Below are positions 16,629 through 25,208 of a DNA stretch of 34,132 bases, one piece after another; positions within the stretch are counted from its first letter, which is position 1; each line of letters begins with the position of its first letter. Below the pieces are notes generated by a model. It made no database searches and had not been told where the DNA came from. It worked only from the letters and a program-made list of their open reading frames with translations. A program made the translations under genes and the position numbers. This DNA comes from Spirochaetes bacterium ADurb.BinA120 (GTDB lineage: Bacteria; Spirochaetota; UBA4802; UBA5368): assembly GCA_002069125.1 (NCBI GenBank), contig MVZN01000028.1:1-34132 (forward strand), in the 5' to 3' direction.

Positions 16629-17231
16629 TCAATCGCCGCCGGTCCCCAAAAGCCGGAGAATAGCCCGCTTCATGTCGGAACGGAACGATTTCGCACTCCT
16701 TTCGCTAACGAAGAAATGCTTGAAGTGCCGGTAACCCTCGAGCATGGACATCAGAAGCTCCGCCCTCCTCGCCGGATCTCGCCTCTCTATGAGACCGGCA
16801 TCCATTAAAGCCCTCAATTCGCCGGACAGGAACCTTTTATAGAGCGAGTACAGCCGCCTTATTCGCCTATCGACCTCGGGGTTTCGGAAACTAATGGAAA
16901 TAACCGAGAAATCGGCCGCTATCTCGCTCACGCGATGCCACTCGTCCCCCACCAGGGTGTCAAGCAGGCGCCTGAGTCTGCGGGCCGGGTCGGCCGTGCG
17001 CGGCTTCATCCGGTCTATCAGGACTCCGTACTCATGTACTATATGGTCCACGGCCTCTATGATCAGGGTCTCTTTCGTGGAAAAGTAATGCATTATCAGG
17101 CTTGGATGGATTCCCATCCGCTTCGCGACCTTCCCGATAGAAGCGCCCTCTATCCCCTCTTCCACAAGTATTTCGAGAAAATTCCTGAGTATTTCGGGCT
17201 TGCGAAGCTCCGCGTTCTGGCGTTGTCTCAT
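16629..17231 (-). CDS. TetR-family transcriptional regulator
   Basis: 200-aa regulator. The helix-turn-helix is in the first 60 residues: ILRNFLEILVEEGIEGASIG, then VAKRMGIHPSLIMHYFSTKE with the typical TetR recognition helix. The remainder is the helical ligand-binding and dimerisation domain, with a basic RRLYSLYKRFL stretch. It opens a minus-strand series with the FadH-like reductase, crotonase and hydrolase genes, so a FadR/PsrA-like role as an acyl-CoA-responsive repressor is plausible. A perfect inverted repeat lies 19 bases upstream of the start. No good ribosome site is seen, so the transcript may be nearly leaderless. Confidence 0.9.
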   Translation of the reverse strand: MRQRQNAELRKPEILRNFLEILVEEGIEGASIGKVAKRMGIHPSLIMHYFSTKETLIIEAVDHIVHEYGVLIDRMKPRTADPARRLRRLLDTLVGDEWHRVSEIAADFSVISISFRNPEVDRRIRRLYSLYKRFLSGELRALMDAGLIERRDPARRAELLMSMLEGYRHFKHFFVSERSAKSFRSDMKRAILRLLGTGGD

Positions 17232-17250
17232 CGGGCAATCGACTCGCTTA

Positions 17251-17270
17251 TTAACTGTATATTCAGTTAA
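17251..17270. promoter_or_regulatory. Candidate TetR operator TTAACTG-N6-CAGTTAA
   Basis: Perfect 7-base inverted arms (17251-17257, 17264-17270) around TATATT, just upstream of the TetR gene and 43 bases before the -35 of the divergent kinase promoter. Size and position are typical for TetR autoregulation. The spacer could also serve as the -10 on the minus strand. Confidence 0.65.
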
Positions 17271-17312
17271 CAGATGCGCTGTCCCTTGTCAACAATAAAA
17301 TTCCGCAAAGTA

Positions 17313-17341
17313 TTGACCTTCCCGTGTATGGGGTATACAAT
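17313..17341 (+). promoter_or_regulatory. Sigma-70-type promoter for the kinase operon
   Basis: TTGACC (17313-17318), a 17-base spacer and TACAAT (17336-17341) give near-consensus -35 and -10 boxes. Initiation near 17348 would leave a leader of about 64 bases before the ATG at 17412. It lies downstream of the TetR palindrome, so regulation by TetR is uncertain. Confidence 0.6.
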
Positions 17342-17411
17342 CGGCCCGAATTGTCCGCCTTGCAGGACAGCCCCAAGGCCCGAAAAGGACCGGGGTGCGA
17401 AAAGGAACGAT

Positions 17412-18809
17412 ATGCCAAAAGCGCACATTGTAATTCTTAAAAACGCGATCGACATCTCACCCGGAATTGTGGATACCCTTCGCTCCAATGGTTGTTTTAT
17501 AGAGGTCGGCCTCGATGGGGACGGAACCGTTAAAACAGCGCAAGGGCAAAATCCGGACCTGGTGATCGCGGGGGATTCGGGCGGGCCTTCCTGCGCGCTC
17601 GACGCGGCCCTCTCGCTTCGAGACCGCTGCCATGCGCCCATCCTGTGGCTCTCACCCGCCGTCGGAGACGACGAGCGGGCGCGGGCGGCGCTCGTACCTC
17701 ATTTCTCGGTCCTCACCCCCCCCTGCACCACCTCGGCCCTGATGTACGCGGTCGACACGGCGCTGGGAAACTGGCGCCGCGAACGGGACATCGCGCGAAA
17801 GGCCGACCTCCACCGGCTTATCGTCGAGAGCGCAAGCAGCGTCATCCTGAATATGGATACTTCGGGACGTATCCTCTATCTGAACGACTTCGGCCTGAAG
17901 TTTTTCGACTTCTCCTGGAGCGATATCGAGGGGAAGAACGTCATCGGCACGATCGTTCCTCCGGTCGACACCGCGGGGAGAGACCTGGCCGCCATGATAG
18001 CCGGCATCGGGCGCAATCCCGACCGATATATGAAGAACGAGAACGAAAACACGCGCAGCGACGGAAGCAAGGTCTACATCGCGTGGACAAACCGGGCAAT
18101 CCACGACCAAAACGGCAACCTTGCGTCGATACTGTGCATCGGCAATGACATCACGGCGCGCAAGAAGGCCGAGGACGCCCTGGAACGCTCCCTCGAGGAA
18201 AAGAGCACCCTGTTGAAAGAGCTGCAGCACCGGGTCAAGAACAACCTCACCATCCTCTCCATGTTGCTCTCCATGGAAGCGAGGAATATGGACGACGGGC
18301 GCGCAAAACATGTATTTAATGAAATAATAAACCGCATAAAGACCATGGCCACGCTCTACGAGGGCCTGTACTCGTCCGACAATTTTTCGAACCTCGAGCT
18401 CGACCGATATTTGTCGCAACTGGCCCGCGCGCTCTTTAAAACCCTCATGCTTGACGGCCGGAACATAAGGCTCGTCACCGAGATGCAACCGGCCCCGATA
18501 GATCTCAAGCGCGCGGCGCCCATCGGGCTCATCCTGAACGAACTAATCACCAACGCCGCCAAATACGCGTTTGTCGGGAGGGGGGCCGGGACCATCTCCG
18601 TAAATCTGGACGTAAAGGACGGGCGCGCCATACTCACGATTGCGGATAACGGCAACGGACTCCCGGAGGGCTTTAGCCTCGAAAAATCGGCCGGGACCGG
18701 CCTGACCCTGGTAAAAACGCTAAGCCGGCAAACCGGCGGCGATTTCTCCATTGAAAGCGGCGACGGCACCGCCGCCAGGCTCTCGATTCCCCTCGGGAAG
18801 CCGGAATGA
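17412..18809 (+). CDS. PAS sensor histidine kinase, HisKA_2 type
   Basis: 465 aa from ATG 17412, supported by AAGGA six bases upstream; the open frame from 17274 would overlap the promoter. Residues ~1-125 are a receiver-like alpha/beta domain without the usual acidic pair. A PAS domain follows (~135-255, from VESASSVILNMDTSGRILYL to GNDITARKKAEDAL). The phosphoacceptor His273 lies in LQHRVKNNL, diagnostic of the HisKA_2 class of kinases. The ATPase domain has LNELITNAAKYAF, ADNGNG and GTGLTLV. No membrane segments, so cytoplasmic. The next gene, a hybrid kinase, starts 10 bases after the stop, and its N-terminal receiver may be the phosphate acceptor; this is inference. Confidence 0.92.
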   Translation: MPKAHIVILKNAIDISPGIVDTLRSNGCFIEVGLDGDGTVKTAQGQNPDLVIAGDSGGPSCALDAALSLRDRCHAPILWLSPAVGDDERARAALVPHFSVLTPPCTTSALMYAVDTALGNWRRERDIARKADLHRLIVESASSVILNMDTSGRILYLNDFGLKFFDFSWSDIEGKNVIGTIVPPVDTAGRDLAAMIAGIGRNPDRYMKNENENTRSDGSKVYIAWTNRAIHDQNGNLASILCIGNDITARKKAEDALERSLEEKSTLLKELQHRVKNNLTILSMLLSMEARNMDDGRAKHVFNEIINRIKTMATLYEGLYSSDNFSNLELDRYLSQLARALFKTLMLDGRNIRLVTEMQPAPIDLKRAAPIGLILNELITNAAKYAFVGRGAGTISVNLDVKDGRAILTIADNGNGLPEGFSLEKSAGTGLTLVKTLSRQTGGDFSIESGDGTAARLSIPLGKPE

Positions 18810-18818
18810 ACGGGCGCC

Positions 18819-21422
18819 ATGAAGCACCGCATTCTTATCGTCGACCGTGATCGTGAAACCCTGAGCCGCTGCGAGGAGATCCTCGGCCCCCTTGGCTACG
18901 AGACGAAGACAATGACCGGCCCTATCGACTCCGTCATCACGGCCATGGAGACGGAAAGGCCCGATCTGGTTCTAATGGACATCCATGTCCCGGATAGCGA
19001 CACCGATCTGGAGGCCGCCGGCTCCATAGGCCGTCGCCATGGACTACCGCTCATCTACCTTGTCGGTAAAGCCGATGCGGAAACCGTGGAAAAGTCGCGC
19101 GGTACCGACCCCTACGGCTATGTCCTCAAGCCGGTAAACGAACACCATCTCGTATCGAACATCGATTCGGCCATGCGCCGTCTCCAGCTCGAACGCGGGC
19201 TTCGCGAGAGCGAGCTCAAGTTCCGCACCCTTACCGAACACAACAACGCCCCGGTGTACGTAATCCAGGGCGAGCGCTTTATGTACGTAAACAGGGCCTT
19301 TACGAGGCTCCTCGAATACAGCGCCGATGAATGTTACCGCATGGCCTTCTGGGAGGTTATACATCCCGACCACCGTTCCCTGGTCAGGGAGCGCGGCTTC
19401 GCGCGCCAGCGCGGCGAAAAGGTGCCGGAACGGTACGAGGTGAAGCTTATCACAAAAGAGGGCGCAACCCTCTGGGCCGAGCTTAGCGTCGCCCTTATCG
19501 AGTACCAGGGCAAACCCGCGTCGCTCGGCACGGCCATCGACATCACGGGGCGAAAGATGGCCGAGGACGCGCTCCGGCACTCCGAGGAACGCTACCGCTT
19601 GCTGGTCGAAAACGCGAACGAGGCCATCGCCGTGTTCCAGGACACAAAGGTGCTTTTCGCCAACAGGAAAATGGCCGAGGCCACCGAATATCCCATCGAA
19701 GAGCTCCTGGGGCGCCCCATCCTCGACCTAATTCATCCGCTGGACAAGGAGCTCGTCGTCCGAAACCACATCAGGAGAATCCAGGGACAGGACCTTCCGG
19801 GCATATACTCCTTCCGGGTAATCACCAAAAGCGGACAGGTGAAGTGGGCCGAGATCAATACCGCCTTCATCGACTGGGAGGGTAAATCCGCCATACTCGC
19901 CTTCCTTACGGATGTCACCGAGCGCAAGCTGATGGAGGAGGAGATACGCCGCCATAACCAGCGCCTGGAATATCTGCTCACAGTCGCCAAGATCGGCATC
20001 GACATCATCGACGAGAACTTCAACGTCCTGTACATGGACCCGTCGTGGGCCGGCGTCTACGGCGATTACAGGGGAAGGAAATGCTTCGAATACTTCATGG
20101 GTCGCTCCTCGCCCTGCGACAACTGCGGCGTGCCGGAGGCCATCGATTCGGGACGGACCGTCGTCAGGGAGGAGGTCCTGGTTAAGGAAAATAACCGGAT
20201 CGTCGAGGTGCATACCATCCCCTTCGATGAGGGGGGGCAGAGGCTCGTGGCCGAATTCAACATCGACATCTCCGAACGCAAGCGGCTGGAGCAGCAACTG
20301 GTACACTCCCAGAAGATGGAGAGCCTGGGCCGTCTCGCCGGGGGCATAGCGCATGATTTCAATAACACGCTCCAGGCAATCATAGGCCTTTCGCACATCG
20401 CCCTTTCCGAGATCGCGGCCGGGAGGCCGTCCCCGGAGGAGCTCGATCACATTCTCGCGGCGTCTAAAAGGGCGGCGGGGCTGGTCAGGCAGCTTCTCGC
20501 CTTCAGCAGCCGCCAGACCATGGCCTGCGAGCACCTGGACCTCAACGCGATAATAGGCGACATGTCGGGGATGCTGCGCCGTATAATCGGCGAGCACATA
20601 GAGCTACATACCGAAACGGACCCCGACCTGTGGAGCATCTATGCGGACCCGGGCCAGGTGGAGCAGATCATCATGAACCTGTGCGTCAACTCGCGCGACG
20701 CCATGCCGGACGGCGGCAGCATCGTGATCAGGACCTCCAACGTGAGGTCGACCGGCGCCTTCGGCGAAAACGATGGGCATGTAATGCTGAGCATTCGCGA
20801 TACGGGAACGGGGATGGACAGGGAGATCATCGAACACGTTTTCGAGCCGTTTTTCACCACCAAGGAGACCGGCAGGGGCACCGGCCTGGGGCTGGCCACG
20901 GCATACGGGATAGTTAAACAGCACCAGGGTTGGATAGAGCTCGACAGCGCCGCCGGTACGGGCACGGTTTTCCGGGTATTCCTGCCCGCCTCCGCTTGGC
21001 ATTCCGCAAACCGTTTCGAGGAGGCCAAAACCTCCGAAAAACCCCCGCATGGCGCGGGCGCCGTCCTGCTCGCCGAGGACGACGAGCTGGTGCGCAACAT
21101 GGCCGTCAAGATCCTGCGAATGGCCGGATACAGGGTTTTCACCGCAATCGACGGCGCGGAGGCCGTCGATATCCACGGACGCGAGGGCGCCGGAATAGAC
21201 CTGTACGTTCTCGACATAGTCATGCCCAGGATGAGCGGAATTGACGCCTGCAGACATATACGAACCGAGAATCCCTCCGCCCGCGTAATACTTACCAGCG
21301 GCTACAGCGAGGAGGGCGTCGACAGGGAGAGCTTGAGCGGGGAAGGAATCACCTTCATCCAGAAGCCCTACGATCCCGCCGATTTCCTGGAAATTGTCCG
21401 ACGCATGATCGCCGGGGCCTGA
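18819..21422 (+). CDS. Hybrid histidine kinase: REC-PAS-PAS-PAS-HisKA-HATPase-REC
   Basis: 867 aa, cytoplasmic. N-terminal receiver has Asp9/Asp11, phosphoacceptor Asp54 in LVLMDIHVPD and Lys104. Three PAS modules span ~130-490; the third has a C-x9-C-x2-C pattern ending PCDNCG that recurs in a subset of PAS kinases. HisKA follows with His512 in GGIAHDFNN; the ATPase domain has N and G boxes (NLCVNSRDAMPDGG, DTGTGMD, GTGLGLATAYGI). The C-terminal receiver has Asp799 in LYVLDIVMPRMSG. A receiver at each end suggests phosphorelay input from the HisKA_2 kinase just upstream and output within itself. The ribosome site is weak (GGGCGCC), suggesting coupling to the upstream gene. Its last 55 bases overlap the converging EamA gene. 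Confidence 0.93.
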   Translation: MKHRILIVDRDRETLSRCEEILGPLGYETKTMTGPIDSVITAMETERPDLVLMDIHVPDSDTDLEAAGSIGRRHGLPLIYLVGKADAETVEKSRGTDPYGYVLKPVNEHHLVSNIDSAMRRLQLERGLRESELKFRTLTEHNNAPVYVIQGERFMYVNRAFTRLLEYSADECYRMAFWEVIHPDHRSLVRERGFARQRGEKVPERYEVKLITKEGATLWAELSVALIEYQGKPASLGTAIDITGRKMAEDALRHSEERYRLLVENANEAIAVFQDTKVLFANRKMAEATEYPIEELLGRPILDLIHPLDKELVVRNHIRRIQGQDLPGIYSFRVITKSGQVKWAEINTAFIDWEGKSAILAFLTDVTERKLMEEEIRRHNQRLEYLLTVAKIGIDIIDENFNVLYMDPSWAGVYGDYRGRKCFEYFMGRSSPCDNCGVPEAIDSGRTVVREEVLVKENNRIVEVHTIPFDEGGQRLVAEFNIDISERKRLEQQLVHSQKMESLGRLAGGIAHDFNNTLQAIIGLSHIALSEIAAGRPSPEELDHILAASKRAAGLVRQLLAFSSRQTMACEHLDLNAIIGDMSGMLRRIIGEHIELHTETDPDLWSIYADPGQVEQIIMNLCVNSRDAMPDGGSIVIRTSNVRSTGAFGENDGHVMLSIRDTGTGMDREIIEHVFEPFFTTKETGRGTGLGLATAYGIVKQHQGWIELDSAAGTGTVFRVFLPASAWHSANRFEEAKTSEKPPHGAGAVLLAEDDELVRNMAVKILRMAGYRVFTAIDGAEAVDIHGREGAGIDLYVLDIVMPRMSGIDACRHIRTENPSARVILTSGYSEEGVDRESLSGEGITFIQKPYDPADFLEIVRRMIAGA

Positions 21423-22270
21423 ACGGTCCCGCGCGCTTGAAACGCGCTGAAGGCCGTAACCGAAAACAGAACGACCGCTCCCCCGGCAAACGACCACGGC
21501 CCGGGCGTTTCCCCCAGGGCCAGGAAAACCCACAGAGGATTCAGGAGCGGCTCGACAGCCGGCACCAGGACCGCCTCGAGGGCCGTTACCCGCCGTATGG
21601 CCGCGGAATAGAGGATGTACGCCAGGCCGAGCTGAAAAATACCGAGGACCGCAAGCGGCGCAAGGCCCTCCCGCGGCGGCGCCTGGCTGAACATGAACGG
21701 CGCGCAGAGCAGGGCCGTGATGACGTTGCCCAGAAGGATCGATTCGATCGGGGAACCGTCCTTCTGCATGCGAAGCGATATGATCAGTACCGCAAAGCTC
21801 AATCCGCTCGCAAGCGCCAGGATGTTTCCGGACAAGCCGCCCTCCCCCAGCGAATCCATGAAGAAGAAGAACATTCCGCCCATCGCTCCGGCGAGGGCGG
21901 CCCACGCCCCCGGACCCGCCCGCTCCTTAAGCAGGAGACCGCCCAGTACGGCCACATAAAGCGGCGCCGTATATTGGAGCAGTATGGCGTTCGCGGCGGT
22001 TGTCAGCTTGTTCGCCAGGACGAAAAGTATGACGGTTGCGGTGTAGGCCGCGGCGCCTGTAATCTGCGCGGCCGACCAGGTAAAGCGGGGCCTGCGTATA
22101 TATATCATCAACACCGGAACCGCTATGGCGCTTCGCGCCCCCGCAATGGCGAGGGCGTCCCAGTCTATCGACTTGATGAGGAGCCCCGCGAGGCTCCACA
22201 GGACCGCCGCGCCTAGCAGGCATGCAAGCGCCGCGCTTCGCGGGAGTGTCTTTTCCCCGGTGCCGTTCAT
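21368..22270 (-). CDS. EamA/DMT-superfamily transporter
   Basis: 300-aa inner-membrane protein with about ten hydrophobic helices in two repeated halves, as in the EamA (DUF6) drug/metabolite transporter family. The first repeat begins ALACLLGAAVLWSLAGLLIK, and the second has the characteristic NILALASGLSFAVLIISLRM; the late helices include AVEPLLNPLWVFLALGE, the conserved proline-containing family motif. The substrate is not predictable; members export amino acids, metabolites or nucleotide sugars. AAGAAG lies six bases before the ATG. The last 18 codons (polar, RRTISRKSAGS) overlap the converging hybrid kinase gene antisense, so this tail may be a late addition. Confidence 0.9.
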   Translation of the reverse strand: MNGTGEKTLPRSAALACLLGAAVLWSLAGLLIKSIDWDALAIAGARSAIAVPVLMIYIRRPRFTWSAAQITGAAAYTATVILFVLANKLTTAANAILLQYTAPLYVAVLGGLLLKERAGPGAWAALAGAMGGMFFFFMDSLGEGGLSGNILALASGLSFAVLIISLRMQKDGSPIESILLGNVITALLCAPFMFSQAPPREGLAPLAVLGIFQLGLAYILYSAAIRRVTALEAVLVPAVEPLLNPLWVFLALGETPGPWSFAGGAVVLFSVTAFSAFQARGTVQAPAIMRRTISRKSAGS

Positions 22271-22305
22271 TACGGGCTTCTTTCAGGCGCCCCGGACGGT
22301 CCCGC

Positions 22306-25107
22306 TCAGCGCTTCACGGCCGCCATGGCGCGCTCGACGAGCATCTCGAAGATGTTTTTCTGGGTGAAAGAAAAGGAGGTGAACAGGGTAAATGCCTTGG
22401 TCACTACTTTGGAAAGGTCCACTTCGGTAACGAAATACGAATAGCCCCCATGCCGCTTTCGGAGCAGCGCAAGCTCTCCCGCAACCTGGAACAGATTGGC
22501 CCTGGTGAATTCGTTGGTATAGTTCCCGTTTGGCAGGCTGAAACTGTAGCCTATCTCGCCATCCTGGCGGGGATGCAAAAACAGGCGCATGGGAATTAGA
22601 TGGCTTCGCGCCTCGATTACCCCCCGATCAAGCTCCGGGTTCATTTCTGTCACGGTGCAGTTGTTACGCACGTCCTGCTCCAACCTGTAGACCTCCACCC
22701 TCTTCAGGCGCTCCGCCAGCTTCGACGATGGGTTCCGTGCGGCGGCGCTTTTGGCGGCGTTCTCGGCAAACAGGCACAGGCGCGCGAGATATTCGCTGTA
22801 GGAATCGAGCCCCTTTCGGAAAAAATGCACCGCCCCGCGCTCGTCGACGACAAAGAAATGGCAGTATTTGGCTGTCTTCCGGCAGTATATACGTATGGCG
22901 CCGTCATCGTCCTTTGCGGTTATGGCGCGCAGGTAATTGAACTCTGGAATCATGGGGTCGAAGCCGTAGCGGGCCAGCGCGCCTGTATTCATGCCCAGGC
23001 CCATGAGCATTCTGTCCTCCGACTCATACGGTGTCGCGGTAACCGTTTCGGCAGCGGCTGTTTTCCTGTTGGCGAAAACGAACAGGGTGTTCCCGAGCGT
23101 GGTGACGTAACGCTTCCGGGCCGGCGTACGGTCCTCTACGAACAGCTCGTGCATCCCTTTGAGGAGCGAGACGATGCGGTCGAAATCGCGGCTTGAGCCA
23201 TACGGCTGCGAGGACGAAAGCCGGAGCGCCCTCTCGAAGTCGTGGCGGGTTACGAGTGCGAGAGGTAGCGCCGAAACGGCGATCTTCGCGATATCGACCT
23301 CGCTCTTGAAGGTCTCGAATCTCGTTTCGCCCCAGCTGTTATGGTGGAGGAAGACGATGTCGTCTATCTTCTTGGAGTATTTTGAATATGGGTTGATGAT
23401 GATATAGCTGATAATGGGAAAGGGGTCGCGAACGAAATAACTGTTCTGGATCTGGAGCCGCTTGAAGGCGAAATGCACGGAGAGCTCGGAGATGAGTTCG
23501 CGTATATAGTTGGGGTCCACCGCGTGGATGCCCGACTGGATCTCGAGGCGGGTGTAATCCTTCTGGAAGATGCGGTTCATCGCGATCCAGGCGATAACGC
23601 CTATCAGTGTTTCGTCTTTGTGGAATATCACCTTGGCCGGATAATTTTTTACGATTATCCGCTTCGAGAGAAGGTAGAATTCCCTGCCGTCACGGTCGCG
23701 TACGAACTCTATGGTAAGCAGTTTTTCCTGCGGGTAATTTTTAAAGCTGAGCGAATTGTCGATTTTATCCGCCGAAACCGAGAAGTGCGATTGGATCTTT
23801 CGAGTTATGCCTTTCAGATCGTCGCCCGACAGCCTGTGCGCGATCTTGTTAGTTTCGATTGCGTTTAAAATATCGCGGTATCCGCGCAGAACATACTTCT
23901 TGGTGTCGCTCATCAGGCGGTTGACCGAGTCGATGTCCTGGTTTTCGAACTCGTCCATCTGCCTTATCGTGGACTCCGACCAGTTCCATTTACTGGTGTA
24001 GGCCTGCATGATCCGGGCCTTCTCCGAAAGCTCGATCTTTTCGTCGCCGTTCAGGAACCGCGACAGGCGCGGGTCCACTTTAAGATAGAAGCTTATTGTA
24101 AGAAGCTCGGTGGCGTTCGCGTCAACGATAATAGAGTTGTAGTAGTTGTACACCTGGTTGAACATGATGACGTAGGAGTCGATGTTCTGTACGGCGAGCT
24201 TACCGTCGTGCACGTTCTTTTTTATGATGTTGCTTATAAACGGGTTGCGCCCCGTGCTGTGCAGGTAGCGCTCGAGGAGGCCGAGCTTGATGATCGACTT
24301 GAATGGATTTCCCAGTGATTTCAACAACTGGAACAGCGCCGCGACGAGGAAATCCTCGCGCGGTATGGTGTAGAGATTTCCCAGGTCAACGATCTCGCCC
24401 GCGAAGCGCGAGTCGCGGGCGATTTCGAGCCACTCGAGATATGCCGCGTCATCGGACCCGGCGGGCACCATCCACCAGAACGGCGTTTTTCCGCTCACCA
24501 CGATGGAGCTTCGGAAAAACTCCTCCTTAAGCAGCTCGCCGAGCGAGGTGCCGGAGAAGTTTTCCTCGCTGTCGTCATCGAAAATATTGTTTCGGACCTT
24601 GTTGATGTCGTTCAAAAAAAAATGGACCTCTATGCCGAACCTTTCCTCTATCCAGTTCTCTATGGCCCGGCATTTTCCGCGGAACAGGCGCAGCGATTCG
24701 GGGTCCATACCCCCTTCGTCCGCGCAAACCCAGTAGTCGAAATCGGAATTGGAGGTGTATGCTATCGTGCCGCCGCTGCCCATCAGCGCGAACATCTGGA
24801 TGAAGGGAGTCTCCGGCCTTTGCACATTGATGGATACCGATGGAAAATGCGCTTGTAAAAAGGCCGCGCCGCGCTCACCCAGATGAAATCCGTGCATCCC
24901 CTGAGGCATCCTGTCGCTCTGAACAAAGCCCGGAAGACCGTAAAGGTTATAAGCGAGCAGGAAGGGGATAGCCTCGAAGAGATCGATGGTCTTCTGATCG
25001 GTTATGGACGAATACAGGCTCGCCGTCTTGATATTGTTGTAGCGGTGGAACTTCTCCCGGTTAGCCTCTATGGTACTTATTATCCGTGCTTTTTTATCGT
25101 TTTCCAT
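22306..25107 (-). CDS. cyaA: Class I-type adenylate cyclase
   Basis: About 933 aa from ATG 25107 (GGTGA five bases upstream; an in-frame GTG at 25116 is weaker). It converts ATP to cyclic AMP. The N-terminal region matches the enterobacterial CyaA class: a nucleotidyltransferase-fold core with LMGSGGTIAYTSNSDFDYWV (residues ~109-127; GS and two Asp that bind metal), then KCRAIENWIEERFGIEVHFF, MVPAG, and ALFQLLKSLGNPFKSIIKLG, which parallel E. coli CyaA in order and spacing. The C-terminal ~450 residues resemble the E. coli regulatory half only weakly. No membrane segment. It is preceded on its strand by an outer-membrane protein gene, with ~100 bases between them. No CRP-type regulator is in the window. 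Confidence 0.88.
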   Translation of the reverse strand: MENDKKARIISTIEANREKFHRYNNIKTASLYSSITDQKTIDLFEAIPFLLAYNLYGLPGFVQSDRMPQGMHGFHLGERGAAFLQAHFPSVSINVQRPETPFIQMFALMGSGGTIAYTSNSDFDYWVCADEGGMDPESLRLFRGKCRAIENWIEERFGIEVHFFLNDINKVRNNIFDDDSEENFSGTSLGELLKEEFFRSSIVVSGKTPFWWMVPAGSDDAAYLEWLEIARDSRFAGEIVDLGNLYTIPREDFLVAALFQLLKSLGNPFKSIIKLGLLERYLHSTGRNPFISNIIKKNVHDGKLAVQNIDSYVIMFNQVYNYYNSIIVDANATELLTISFYLKVDPRLSRFLNGDEKIELSEKARIMQAYTSKWNWSESTIRQMDEFENQDIDSVNRLMSDTKKYVLRGYRDILNAIETNKIAHRLSGDDLKGITRKIQSHFSVSADKIDNSLSFKNYPQEKLLTIEFVRDRDGREFYLLSKRIIVKNYPAKVIFHKDETLIGVIAWIAMNRIFQKDYTRLEIQSGIHAVDPNYIRELISELSVHFAFKRLQIQNSYFVRDPFPIISYIIINPYSKYSKKIDDIVFLHHNSWGETRFETFKSEVDIAKIAVSALPLALVTRHDFERALRLSSSQPYGSSRDFDRIVSLLKGMHELFVEDRTPARKRYVTTLGNTLFVFANRKTAAAETVTATPYESEDRMLMGLGMNTGALARYGFDPMIPEFNYLRAITAKDDDGAIRIYCRKTAKYCHFFVVDERGAVHFFRKGLDSYSEYLARLCLFAENAAKSAAARNPSSKLAERLKRVEVYRLEQDVRNNCTVTEMNPELDRGVIEARSHLIPMRLFLHPRQDGEIGYSFSLPNGNYTNEFTRANLFQVAGELALLRKRHGGYSYFVTEVDLSKVVTKAFTLFTSFSFTQKNIFEMLVERAMAAVKR

Positions 25108-25208
25108 GGCGATCACCGCTTGAAGATCGCTGGGCCGGAAAGCCCCGTGACATCAATTGAGACCGAAGGGGTGAAAATGTCAAGGCTTTGCGTCCAAGCG
25201 CCGGTCCG

